Source: an uncultured delta proteobacterium
GTDB lineage: Bacteria > Myxococcota_A > UBA9160 > JAFDET01
Reading direction: 5' to 3'
DNA length: 64,000 bases
Assembly (NCBI GenBank): GCA_947259215.1
Contig: CAMYLJ010000008.1
Span: 59,573 to 123,572 of the forward strand
Shown: in pieces, positions 17,259-24,942 of the stretch
Position numbering within the stretch: position 1 is the stretch's first letter
Layout: each line of letters begins with the position of its first letter
Made by a program: the position numbers and the translations under genes
The notes under the pieces: generated by a model
Told to the model about the DNA's origin: nothing
Database searches by the model: none
What the model saw: the letters and a program-made list of their open reading frames with translations, nothing else

Positions 17259-18419
17259 ATGGCAGACCTCTTCGATCGCTACCGGGTCATCGACGTCGAC
17301 AGCCACGTGTCCGAGCCCGCCGACCTGTGGACGTCGCGCGTTTCGCGCAAGTGGGGCGATTCCGTACCCCACATCGTGAACCGCGGCGGCAAGGACATCT
17401 GGTACATCGGCGACCAGCTGATCATGCCGGTCGGCGTGACGGCCATCGCGGGCTTCGACGGAACCCTGCCCGAATGCCCCGACACCATGGAAGACATCCC
17501 GCCGGGCGCCCATCTCGCCGAGGAGCGGCTGGCCTACCTGGACCGTGAGGGCATCCACGCCCAGGTGGTCTATCCGAACGTGGGCGGCTTCGGCTCGGGG
17601 GTGTTCCTCAGGCTGAAGGAGCCCGAGCTGATGCTCGAGTGCGTGCGCGCCTACAACGACTTCCTGGTCGAGTGGGCGTCAGTAGACCCGAGCCGCCTCG
17701 TACCGGTCATGGCGACGCCGTTCTGGGACGTGCAGGCCGCCGAGAAGGAGATCGAGCGCTGCGCCGCTCTAGGACACCGCGGCGTGCTCTTCGGCAGCCA
17801 GCCCCAGTCCTTCGGCGAGCCCCCGCTGGCGAGCCCTCACTGGGATCCCGTCTGGGCCGCGGCCCAGTCCGCCGGGCTCCCGATCAGCTTCCACATCGGC
17901 TCGGGCGCCGAGTGGGACCTGGCCGGCGCCGGCCCGATCGGCATCCGCGCCCAGTTCGCCCGGGTGGCCGCGAACGCCTTCATCGAAAACGAGAAGTGCC
18001 TGGCCGACATCATCTTCGGCGGCGTCTGCCACCGCTTCCCGGATCTCGCGTTCGTGTCGGTCGAGAGCGGCGTCGGCTGGCTGCTCTTCGTGCTCGAAGC
18101 CTTCGACTGGCAATGGTCCAACGCCGGGATCCACAAGGAGCACCCGGAGTACGATCTCCTGCCGAGCGAGTACTTCCGCCGCCAGATCTACGGCTGCTTC
18201 TGGTTCGAGGAGCACGGGCTCGCCAAGACCCTCGAGCTCTATCCCGACAACATCCTCTTCGAGACGGACTACCCGCATCCGACGTCCATGTCGGTGGGTC
18301 CCCAGTCCGCGGCCGTGCATCCGCGGGAGTACGCGTCGCGGGTGCTCGACGGAATTCCCGACGCCGTGGTCGAGAAGGTGCTGCACGGGACGGCTGCCCG
18401 GCTCTACGGGCTCGGCTGA
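17259..18419 (+). CDS. amidohydrolase family protein (Amidohydro_2, TIM barrel)
   Basis: A 386-residue metal-dependent hydrolase. VIDVDSHVSEPADLW at 11-25 is the D-x-D-x-H-x-x-E-P opening of the Amidohydro_2 family. LPISFHIGSGAEW (about 207) supplies a metal-binding His, and ILFETDYPHPTSM near 330 supplies the conserved catalytic Asp. The family includes decarboxylases and hydrolases such as ACMS decarboxylase relatives; paralogues are abundant in bacteria degrading aromatic or lipid compounds. AGGAG lies seven bases before ATG 17259. The relic tRNA T-arm lies just after its stop. The substrate cannot be assigned. Confidence 0.9.
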   Translation: MADLFDRYRVIDVDSHVSEPADLWTSRVSRKWGDSVPHIVNRGGKDIWYIGDQLIMPVGVTAIAGFDGTLPECPDTMEDIPPGAHLAEERLAYLDREGIHAQVVYPNVGGFGSGVFLRLKEPELMLECVRAYNDFLVEWASVDPSRLVPVMATPFWDVQAAEKEIERCAALGHRGVLFGSQPQSFGEPPLASPHWDPVWAAAQSAGLPISFHIGSGAEWDLAGAGPIGIRAQFARVAANAFIENEKCLADIIFGGVCHRFPDLAFVSVESGVGWLLFVLEAFDWQWSNAGIHKEHPEYDLLPSEYFRRQIYGCFWFEEHGLAKTLELYPDNILFETDYPHPTSMSVGPQSAAVHPREYASRVLDGIPDAVVEKVLHGTAARLYGLG

Positions 18420-18432
18420 GCGCGAGGTACGG

Positions 18433-18463
18433 CTGGCGCCCCGGGGATGACTCGCACCCCCGA
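18433..18463 (-). repeat. degenerate tRNA-Arg(UCU) 3' fragment (oldest relic)
   Basis: The sequence matches the CCA end, acceptor and T-arm of the intact tRNA-Arg at 36690-36766 with two mismatches in 31 bases, same orientation. It begins 14 bases after the amidohydrolase stop. It is read as the left boundary of the outermost insertion at this tRNA. Confidence 0.6.
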
Positions 18464-19970
18464 AGGGTCTGGGCGCTTGCTATCCTGGTCCCCTACCTTG
18501 TCGAAAGGCACGGTTACGGACCGCCCCAAGACGATCGAGGACGCCACCCGGCGCATTGCAGAGCTCTCGCAGCAGCTGAGGGCCGTAACCGCCGAGCGAG
18601 ACGAGTACCGCCTGGCGTTCGATCGTGCGCCTCTGCTGATCTGGTACAAGGACGACAAGAACACGGTGCTGCGGGCCAATGAGCCCGCCGCCGCCTCTGC
18701 GGGGCTGACCCCGGACCAGGTGGTGGGGCGGTCGACCTTCGATCTCTACCCCGAGGAAGCCGACGGCTACTACCGGGACGACCTCGAGGTCATTCGATCC
18801 GGCCGGCCCAAGCTGGGCATCATCGAGCGGCTCGAAACACCCGAGGGCAAGCGCTGGGTCCAGACCGACAAGATCCCCTGGCGCAGCCCTTCCGGAGAGG
18901 CCGCTGGCGTGCTGGTGTTCGTCCGCGACATCACCGATCGCATCCAGATGCAGGAAGAGCTCTACCGCGCACAGCGTCTCGAGTCGTTGGGCCTCCTCGC
19001 TGGAGGCATCGCCCACGACTTCAACAACCTGCTTCAATCGATCTACGGCAACGTCGAGCTCCTGCGCCTCCGGCTCGAAGTTCCCGAGCAGGGTGAAGGC
19101 TCCGCCACGGAGGATCCGGCCGCGCGCTACGTCCGGCGGGCGATGTCGTCGATCGCCCGAGCGCGGTCGCTCACGCAGCAGCTGCTGACCTTCGCCAAGG
19201 GCGGCCAACCCGGACGGAGCCCGGTTCCACTGGAGCCCCTGATCGAAGAGGTCGTCACGCTGGCCCTCAGCGGCTCCTCGATCCAACCCGATGTGATCGT
19301 GCAGCCCGACCTCGACCCCTGCCTTGGCGACCGGAGTCAGATCGCGCAGCTCGTCGAAAACCTGCTCGTGAACGCCGTCCAGGCCATCGAGCAGGCCGAG
19401 TCGCGCTCCCAGCCGGGCGCGCGGAGGGCACCGGGGGTCTGTCGCGTCCGCGTCCGGCGCCGCAGCGATCCCCTCCCGACCTACACTGGCTCCTGGATCG
19501 AGGTCGAAATCGCGGACAATGGCGAGGGAATCGAGCCCGGGCATCTCGAGCGGATCTTCGACCCCTTCTTCACCACGAAGGCCGAGGGCTCGGGCCTCGG
19601 GCTGGCTTCCGCCTACCGATCGCCAAGCGTCATGGCGGCACGCTCGACTGCTGGAACAACAGCGGCGGCGGCGCCACGTTCCGCCTGCTGCTCCCCATTG
19701 CGGAGAAGGCCGCCGGAGATCTCCCCGCCGGGGAGGACGAGGTCGTGCCGAGCCTCCCGCCCCTGCGCGTCCTGCTGTTCGACGACGACGAGGCCATCCG
19801 GCAGCTCGCGCAGTCTGCCGGGCCACACCTGGGGCTGGAGCTGCGATGCGTCGGTGACCTCTCCCAGGCGCTTCGATCCTGCCAGCGTGCGATCGAGAGC
19901 GGCCGAGCGTACGACGTGGCCGTCATCGACCTCACGGTGCGTGGTGGGGTCGGTGGCACCGACGCACTGA
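18447..19970 (+). CDS. PAS sensor histidine kinase, frameshifted before its C-terminal receiver
   Basis: A short coiled coil (30-55) leads into a PAS domain (55-165, with LIWYKDDKNTVLRANEPAAA). The kinase core follows: H-box AGGIAHDFNNLLQSIYGN with His190, N-box LVENLLVNAVQAIEQ, G1 IADNGEGIEPG, F-box IFDPFFTTK and G2 GSGLGLASAY. No membrane span is seen, so it is cytosolic. After about 19614 the frame turns into Arg/Ser-rich nonsense. The expected IAKRHGGTLDCWNN and ATFRLLLPI continue in the next frame, consistent with loss of one base in TACGCGATC-like sequence near 19615-19618. The true product is probably a hybrid kinase running to 20140. The ATG at 18447 overlaps the tRNA relic. Confidence 0.8.
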   Translation: MTRTPEGSGRLLSWSPTLSKGTVTDRPKTIEDATRRIAELSQQLRAVTAERDEYRLAFDRAPLLIWYKDDKNTVLRANEPAAASAGLTPDQVVGRSTFDLYPEEADGYYRDDLEVIRSGRPKLGIIERLETPEGKRWVQTDKIPWRSPSGEAAGVLVFVRDITDRIQMQEELYRAQRLESLGLLAGGIAHDFNNLLQSIYGNVELLRLRLEVPEQGEGSATEDPAARYVRRAMSSIARARSLTQQLLTFAKGGQPGRSPVPLEPLIEEVVTLALSGSSIQPDVIVQPDLDPCLGDRSQIAQLVENLLVNAVQAIEQAESRSQPGARRAPGVCRVRVRRRSDPLPTYTGSWIEVEIADNGEGIEPGHLERIFDPFFTTKAEGSGLGLASAYRSPSVMAARSTAGTTAAAAPRSACCSPLRRRPPEISPPGRTRSCRASRPCASCCSTTTRPSGSSRSLPGHTWGWSCDASVTSPRRFDPASVRSRAAERTTWPSSTSRCVVGSVAPTH

Positions 19971-20140
19971 TCGAGCTGAGGGCGCTACAGCCGGGCCTGC
20001 CAGCGGTCGTGTGCAGTGGCTACTCCAACGATCCGGTCCTGGCCCGCCACGAAGAGCACGGCTTCGATGCCGCCCTGGTCAAGCCGTACCTCCTGGACGA
20101 GCTGCGTACGGCCCTGGCCGAGGCCACGTCGCGCAGCTGA
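19745..20140 (+). CDS. response-regulator receiver domain (C-terminal part of the frameshifted hybrid kinase)
   Basis: A 131-residue receiver domain. FDDDE at 12-16 is the acidic pocket, VAVIDLTVRGGVGG gives phospho-acceptor Asp62, VVCSGYSND supplies the T/S switch position, and FDAALVKPYL gives Lys113. The same frame is open upstream back to about 19618 and encodes the missing end of the histidine kinase. It is therefore most likely the receiver module of a kinase-receiver hybrid rather than a free response regulator. GTG 19745 could start an independent single-domain regulator if the frameshift is real. Confidence 0.8.
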   Translation: MPSLPPLRVLLFDDDEAIRQLAQSAGPHLGLELRCVGDLSQALRSCQRAIESGRAYDVAVIDLTVRGGVGGTDALIELRALQPGLPAVVCSGYSNDPVLARHEEHGFDAALVKPYLLDELRTALAEATSRS

Positions 20141-20349
20141 AGACCCGAGCCCGGAGGCCAGGAGCAGTGCGAGAGAGGCTTCCGCGAGCGTCTCGACCGG
20201 GATCGGGTCGTCGGGATCGACTCGCCGCCGGGGAGTGTACGCATCAGGGCCGTGTACTCTTCGCCGGGCATGGAGTATCCCCCGTTGGTATCGAGCGCGG
20301 AGCATAGGCGTGCCGGCGCGGGTCCCCGCGCCCTGTGGGGAGACGCACG

Positions 20350-21426
20350 ATGAGCGAGCTTCGGGATCGCATCGCGGCCGCGTGGGAAGGGCGCGTCTCC
20401 GGTTGCCAGCTCGGCAAGGCGGTGGAGATCCTCTCGGCCACGCAGGGCGCCGAGGCGCTTCACGCCTACCTGGAGCAGGCCGACGCCCTCCCCGTGCGCG
20501 ATTATATCCCGGCCCTCGAAGGCACGATCCCCGAGCGGTTCGTGCGCGGCTCCTGTCGTGGCCACATCACCCGCAGCGAGCCCGACGACGACATCAACTA
20601 CACCGTGCTGGCGCTCCTTCTCCTCGAGCGCCACGGCCTCGGGCTGACTACCGAGCACGTCGCGAGGGCCTGGCTCCAGCTGCTTCCCGCTGCCGCGGTC
20701 TTCACCGCGGAGCGCGCCGCCTACGTCACGCTCCTCAACCGGGCGCCGGAGTTCTTCGGCTCGGACATCGTCGACATCCCGGCCGGCTTCGATCTCGCGG
20801 AGTGCGCGGACAACCCCTGCAACGACTGGATCGGCGCGCAGATCCGCGCCGATCTCTATGGCTGGGTCTGCCCCGGGCGCCCGGCCCTCGCCGCCGATCT
20901 CGCTTCCCGCGACGCGGCGCTCTCCCACCGCGGCGACGGGATCCACGGGGCGGCGTTCGTGGCCGCCATGGGGGCGGCGATCCCCGACGCGCCTTCCCTC
21001 GAGGCCGCGCTCGACGTCGCGCTGGCAGAGATCCCGGCGGATTCGGGCGCGGTGCAGGCCGTGGCCCTCGGGCGCAAGCACGCCGGAAGCGCGGAGGGCG
21101 CAGCGGCAATTCGCGCACACTACGAAGGGATGTCGCCCGTCCACACGCTCAACAACCTGGCGCTGGTGGTGTGGGCGCTCCTCGGCGCCGACGACTACGC
21201 GAGCGCGGTGGGCGAGGTGGTCGCGGCGGGTCTCGACACCGACTGCAATGGCGCCACGGTCGGCGGGCTGTGGGGGATTCGGGGCGAGGCCATCCCCTCG
21301 GCGTGGACCGACCCCTGGCAGGGTTGCGTCGCTACGTCGCTCGCCGGCCACGGCGAGATCGGCCTCGATGAGCTCGTCGACCGCACCGTCGCGGTCGCGG
21401 AGCGCGTCGCGCGCGACGTGGCGTAG
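20350..21426 (+). CDS. ADP-ribosylglycohydrolase family protein
   Basis: A 358-residue all-helical hydrolase of the ADP-ribosylglycohydrolase (DraG/ARH) family. RSEPDDDINYTVLALLLLE near residue 77 carries the first metal-binding acidic cluster. GLDTDCNGATVGGLWGIRG near 300 carries the conserved D-T-D-x-x-G-A loop. The family removes ADP-ribose from proteins or nucleotides using Mg2+ or Mn2+; related members act on other N-glycosides. The ATG at 20350 is preferred to GTG 20335. The 209 bases upstream hold no clear gene. No matching ADP-ribosyltransferase is visible nearby. Confidence 0.88.
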   Translation: MSELRDRIAAAWEGRVSGCQLGKAVEILSATQGAEALHAYLEQADALPVRDYIPALEGTIPERFVRGSCRGHITRSEPDDDINYTVLALLLLERHGLGLTTEHVARAWLQLLPAAAVFTAERAAYVTLLNRAPEFFGSDIVDIPAGFDLAECADNPCNDWIGAQIRADLYGWVCPGRPALAADLASRDAALSHRGDGIHGAAFVAAMGAAIPDAPSLEAALDVALAEIPADSGAVQAVALGRKHAGSAEGAAAIRAHYEGMSPVHTLNNLALVVWALLGADDYASAVGEVVAAGLDTDCNGATVGGLWGIRGEAIPSAWTDPWQGCVATSLAGHGEIGLDELVDRTVAVAERVARDVA

Positions 21427-21470
21427 CGGCGAGGTCTCCAGCCAAGCGGAATCCTGGCCATGGCGGGGAG

Positions 21471-21579
21471 CCTGGCGCCCCGGGGAGGACTCGCAGAAGA
21501 TGACAGTGCGCCGGGCTTCGCCCAGCGCCCGATCCGCTTGACGCTCTCGCTGTGGGCCCCCAACCCGCTGCTTAGAAGA
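21471..21579 (-). repeat. interrupted tRNA-Arg(UCU) 3' fragment (middle relic)
   Basis: 21471-21493 is identical to the first 23 bases of the 48-bp repeat (CCA end, acceptor stem and part of the T-arm). 21568-21579 (GCTGCTTAGAAG) matches its far end, the anticodon loop and stem. A 74-base unrelated segment separates the two. The gap 21427-21767 otherwise shows no gene. Confidence 0.6.
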
Positions 21580-21767
21580 ACTTTGTCCTGGTGACCTGGA
21601 CCACGCGAGCGCCCTGGTGCGGAAGTCAGCCCGCGCGGAGTCCCGCGGGATCAGCTCTACAGGAAGATGAAGAGGTTGGGGATCGAGTGAGGTCGGTCGG
21701 GTTGCAGGTATCCCCGATGTGGACAGAGGATTCATCTCGAAGGCAGGATGACCGAAGGAGACGGCGG

Positions 21768-22547
21768 TCAGGCAGCCGGGCTCCAGCCCTCCGGCCGCAG
21801 CCGATGCCCCATGCGGAAATAGCGCGTGTAGGTAGGCGGCGGCCCGAGCCCGAGCCTCTCGCGGGCCTCGTCCAGGGGCAGCGCGAGGAGGCCCTCCCAG
21901 TCCTGGACCGGCAGCCAGCTCGCCTCGCGTCCGCGACGCCTGGCGTCGTCGATGAGCGCGACGGCCCCCGGAGCCTGCATCGCACAAAGAGGACGGATCG
22001 CGGCAAGCGAAAGCCGGTAGGCGGGCGTTCCCAGCTGCTCGTAGCCAAACGCCAAGAGAGCGAACTCGCCGACCATGTCACGCGAGTAGCCGGTGGCGAC
22101 ATGCCAGAGGTCGTGGAGGTCGGTGATGCGGTCATGCACGAGCTGCCGTTCCTCGTCCATGAGCCCGAAGATCTCGCGGGCGGGGTCCGACGTCGCGGAG
22201 TCCAGCCCTTCGAGGCTGATCCCTTCTGCGTCCATGAAGGCTGCGTAGACCTGGCCGAGGCTTCCCAAGGGCAATGCGCGCAGGCGCGCGCGATCCATGA
22301 GTGTCTCGCGGATCGATCGCCGCTCGGCCAGGATGCGCGCACCGCTGGGGTCGGTACGAAAGCGCTGGAAGAGGCGCTCGGTCGTCTTGCCTTGAAGTGC
22401 GTAGACGAAGCGGGCACCGGCCTCCGTGTCTTCCGAGTCGCGAATCTGGCTCGCCAAGGCACGAAGTGCGAGCCAGGGGCGAACGCGTCCGCTCCGGGGT
22501 CGAGCTGCGGAGGCCGAAGGCGAGACGGAGCGAGATGTCGAGGACAT
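21768..22547 (-). CDS. Coq4 family protein (copy 1)
   Basis: A 259-residue protein with the Coq4 core. DLHDLWHVATGYSRDMVGEF contains H-D-x-x-H followed eleven residues later by Glu, the metal-binding signature of the family. Coq4 acts in ubiquinone biosynthesis, removing or replacing the C1 substituent of the ring in eukaryotes; bacterial homologues are less well defined. An acidic and Ser-rich N-terminus of about 30 residues is extra. I start at ATG 22545-22547 because AAGGG lies seven bases upstream; an ATG nine codons earlier is possible. It lies alone between the middle and inner tRNA relics. Confidence 0.82.
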   Translation of the reverse strand: MSSTSRSVSPSASAARPRSGRVRPWLALRALASQIRDSEDTEAGARFVYALQGKTTERLFQRFRTDPSGARILAERRSIRETLMDRARLRALPLGSLGQVYAAFMDAEGISLEGLDSATSDPAREIFGLMDEERQLVHDRITDLHDLWHVATGYSRDMVGEFALLAFGYEQLGTPAYRLSLAAIRPLCAMQAPGAVALIDDARRRGREASWLPVQDWEGLLALPLDEARERLGLGPPPTYTRYFRMGHRLRPEGWSPAA

Positions 22548-22821
22548 GGGTCTACCCTTCTCACGCATTCCCAAGGTACCACGACTCGTCTGCTATCAGC
22601 GGTTCGTGCGCCCGGCCCGGCCGCGGCTTCTCCGCGGAATCGCTCTGCAGTCGGGGCCTCTGGTTGTAGCCGGCCTCACGGGTGATCCGTGTAGATGAAG
22701 CGGATCGGGATGAACGGGAAGATCGCCCACGGCCATGGGCACGCTCTTCGAGGCCTGAGGAACGGGCAGACCCCCCGTGTTTACCTGCGGCTTACCCGGC
22801 CGAATCCCGAATCGCGTAAGT

Positions 22822-22869
22822 CCTGGCGCCCCGGGGAGGACTCGAACCCCCGACATGCTGCTTAGAAGG
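22822..22869 (-). repeat. attachment-site-like 48-bp perfect copy of the tRNA-Arg(UCU) 3' half
   Basis: All 48 bases are identical to 36688-36735 in the same orientation. The copy covers the anticodon loop through the CCA end plus two flanking bases. It is the classic form of a displaced tRNA 3' end after site-specific integration, so it is read as the left attachment site of a 13.8-kb insert. Confidence 0.75.
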
Positions 22870-22957
22870 GCCCGGGGACGATGAGGAGTAGCGCGAGCTT
22901 GCGTCTCCTGCGCGGAGAGGCCCTGCAGGGGACGGTACGGGGCTGCACCGACGACGG

Positions 22958-22976
22958 CCCGACGGCCCTATACGGC
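22958..22976 (+). repeat. 19-bp direct repeat, left copy
   Basis: CCCGACGGCCCTATACGGC occurs here and at 36600-36618 in the same orientation. The left copy is 88 bases inside the left 48-bp repeat and the right copy about 69 bases inside the right one. It could be an integrase arm site or end-duplication. Confidence 0.6.
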
Positions 22977-22982
22977 CCCCCG

Positions 22983-23597
22983 CTAGCGACCGTGGGTCTC
23001 GGCCGTGAGGTAGCGAGTCAAAAGCATCGCGATCTCCTCTGCAAGACGGTCGCCGAAGAGATCTGCGCTCACGTTCGAGCCGATCCCTTCGGCAGCACTC
23101 ACCGCGATGAACGCTGCAAGATCGAGATCGGTGACTCGCAGCTCCTGGTGGTGAGCTTCGAGAAGCTGACGCATGAAGGCGATGACGGATCGTCGCGCAT
23201 CGGCCAGGCGCCGTCGAAAGACCGCCCCGGGCACCTGCTCGAGCGAGCGAATGAAGTCGGGGCCTCGGCGCATGGCTCCCATCGCCAGCTTGAGAACCCG
23301 GCTGAGCGTGTCCTGGATCGGCGCCTCCAGATCGAGGTCCTCGCTCCGGATCGCCGCGACGAGTGCGTCGAACTCCTGCTGAATGAGCGCGTCGTAGACC
23401 TCTTCCTTGTTCGCGAAGTACTCGTACAGAGTGCCTACGCTCGCGCCGGCGGCCTCCGCGATCCTGTTGGTCGTGGCCTTGGCGTAGCCATGGCGCTCGA
23501 GAACCCGAGCCGCCGCCTCCAGCAGGGCCTGGACGGTCTCCCGGGAGCGCTCCTGTTTCGCCTTTCGTCTCGGGCGCTTGGCGGTCTTCGTGGGCAC
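22983..23597 (-). CDS. TetR/AcrR family transcriptional regulator
   Basis: A 204-residue regulator with a very basic N-terminus (PTKTAKRPRRKAKQERSR). The helix-turn-helix spans about residues 20-70 (ALLEAAARVLERHGYAKATT, then RIAEAAGASVGTLYEYFANK). The C-terminal domain is ligand-binding and not family-specific. It is divergent from the Coq4 copy 2 gene across a 91-base AT-richer gap that contains CAATTTTATTG at 23647-23657, a candidate operator. Local repression of the Coq4 gene is the natural inference. Confidence 0.92.
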   Translation of the reverse strand: MPTKTAKRPRRKAKQERSRETVQALLEAAARVLERHGYAKATTNRIAEAAGASVGTLYEYFANKEEVYDALIQQEFDALVAAIRSEDLDLEAPIQDTLSRVLKLAMGAMRRGPDFIRSLEQVPGAVFRRRLADARRSVIAFMRQLLEAHHQELRVTDLDLAAFIAVSAAEGIGSNVSADLFGDRLAEEIAMLLTRYLTAETHGR

Positions 23598-23646
23598 CGG
23601 GGATCGGCCTCCGCAAACCCGAGTTGAACGAATCCGAGCAATGCCT

Positions 23647-23657
23647 CAATTTTATTG
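23647..23657. promoter_or_regulatory. candidate operator dyad between TetR and Coq4 copy 2
   Basis: CAAT-TTT-ATTG forms a short dyad in an AT-rich patch (23640-23660) within otherwise GC-rich DNA. The run TTTATTG is shared with the LuxR/HapR-like site at 25423-25444. It lies 32 bases before the Coq4 start. Confidence 0.4.
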
Positions 23658-23688
23658 TCAGCGCGCCGAAACGGCAAGTGGGAGTGTC

Positions 23689-24411
23689 ATGGAAGCGATC
23701 GACTATCGGTACACCGCACGCCCCACCCGGAATCCCTTCCGGTATCTGCTCGCCGTGTGGCGCCTCATCCGCAACGACCCGGAGACGACGACCAACGAGG
23801 CGGCCATCGTGGAGATGGGCTTTGCCCGCTCGCGGCGGGGGCGGCGCTTTGCGCGCTGGGAGGAGGCCGTCGAGCACTTGAAGTCGGACCCCCGGACCGC
23901 CCGGGCGATGGACGCGCGGAAGGCGTTCGGCCCCATCTCGCTGGAAGACCTCGACGGATTGCCGGAGGGGACGCTGGGGCGCGTCTTCGCCGACCACTGC
24001 CGCGCGCGAAAGATCGACCCGAACCTGATCCACGTGCCGCCGGACGACGAGGTCGGCTGGATGCTCAACCACCTCTACCAGACCCACGACATCTGGCACG
24101 TGCTCACCGGCTGGGGCAACGACCTGACCGGCGAGGTGGGCCTCGCCGGCTTCTACTCGGCCCAGTTCGGCTCTCCACCCTTCTTCGGCTACATGCTCTC
24201 GCTGATCCTGCTGAACACGATCATGCGCCGCGCCAGCGTCGGGGAGATCTTCGAGGCCTTCAGCGCAGGGTTCCAGACCGGCCTGCGCACCCAGCCGCTC
24301 TTCGGCACGGACTGGGACGCGCTCTGGGACGTTCCCATCGAGGACGTGCGCGCGCGCTTCGAGATCGACCGCAGCACCGTCATCGGCGAGGGAATCCGGG
24401 CCGCAGCCTAG
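23689..24411 (+). CDS. Coq4 family protein (copy 2)
   Basis: A 240-residue Coq4-like protein. LYQTHDIWHVLTGWGNDLTG is followed directly by Glu, reproducing H-D-x-x-H-x11-E as in copy 1, and the following FYSAQFGSPPFFGYMLSL is the membrane-facing hydrophobic helix of the family. The two copies share the motif but differ widely elsewhere. I chose ATG 23689 with GGGAG four to five bases upstream; ATG 23641 would place the start inside the putative operator. A DUF4345 membrane gene follows after three bases. Its location in an acyl-CoA cluster suggests a role other than housekeeping ubiquinone synthesis, which is inference. Confidence 0.85.
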   Translation: MEAIDYRYTARPTRNPFRYLLAVWRLIRNDPETTTNEAAIVEMGFARSRRGRRFARWEEAVEHLKSDPRTARAMDARKAFGPISLEDLDGLPEGTLGRVFADHCRARKIDPNLIHVPPDDEVGWMLNHLYQTHDIWHVLTGWGNDLTGEVGLAGFYSAQFGSPPFFGYMLSLILLNTIMRRASVGEIFEAFSAGFQTGLRTQPLFGTDWDALWDVPIEDVRARFEIDRSTVIGEGIRAAA

Positions 24412-24414
24412 GCG

Positions 24415-24942
24415 GTGAGCCTCTTCCTCACATTCAGCGGCGTCTCACTGATCCTCGCCGGGATCGGATACCTGCTCTTCCCCCATGTTGGCGTCGGCCT
24501 CGCGGGAGTCGAGCTTCCCGTGGCCTCGGCGGCCATCGACGTGCGCGCCACCTATGGAGGCACGCAAGTCGGCGCGGGTCTCTTCCTGCTCTGGTGCCGG
24601 AGGAAGAACGGAACTGCGCGCGTAGGACTCGTGCTGATCCTGGTCTGGAGCGTGTGCCTAATGCTGTCCCGCATCTACGGATTCGCGGTAGACGGCGGGC
24701 CGGGCTGGTTCAACGCCCTGGGCATCGCGGTGGAAGGTGCCTTCGTCGTCGTCGCCGCCCTCCTGCTGCAACGCTCAGCCGTTCGCCCCGTCCGAGGCAA
24801 TTCCTCCGGCCAGCGAGCGGACGAGCGACGCCAGGAAGCGGTCCACCTCCGCACGCGGACGCCCGGAGAGCTTCATCTGCGCGATCATGTAGCCCGCGCC
24901 GATCATGATGCGCGCGCCGTCCCGCGCCGGGGCGGCGTTTGA
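24415..24942 (+). CDS. DUF4345 membrane protein with read-through tail
   Basis: The first 125 residues form a four-span membrane protein with the DUF4345 pattern: an N-terminal span, then AIDVRATYGGTQVGAGLFLL and a span ending in SRIYGFAVDGG. DUF4345 proteins are about 125-130 residues, but here the frame continues about 50 Arg-rich residues, all antisense to the convergent TetR gene, with a 168-base overlap. The natural end is probably near 24790, the rest being read-through after loss of a stop. GTG 24415 lies three bases after the Coq4 stop and is probably coupled to it. Confidence 0.7.
   Translation: MSLFLTFSGVSLILAGIGYLLFPHVGVGLAGVELPVASAAIDVRATYGGTQVGAGLFLLWCRRKNGTARVGLVLILVWSVCLMLSRIYGFAVDGGPGWFNALGIAVEGAFVVVAALLLQRSAVRPVRGNSSGQRADERRQEAVHLRTRTPGELHLRDHVARADHDARAVPRRGGV

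Larger units (their letters stand above)
22548..22982. other. 435-base gene-free stretch with the inner tRNA-Arg relic
   Basis: No credible gene is visible. The stretch contains the 48-bp perfect tRNA-Arg repeat (22822-22869) and the 19-bp repeat (22958-22976) that recurs near the intact tRNA. It separates the Coq4 copy 1 gene from the terminus of the TetR gene. Confidence 0.6.

Noticed and set aside
19985..20305. Minus-strand reading PVETLAEASLALLLASGLG then SSAARR, resembling a PEP-CTERM tail
   Set aside because: The Pro-Glu-Pro motif is imperfect and the sequence overlaps the receiver-domain gene; kept only as a remark under the clearer relic at 13823.
21471..22869. Possibility that the tRNA fragments are additional functional tRNA genes
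   Set aside because: All lack the 5' acceptor strand and D-arm, so none can fold as a tRNA.
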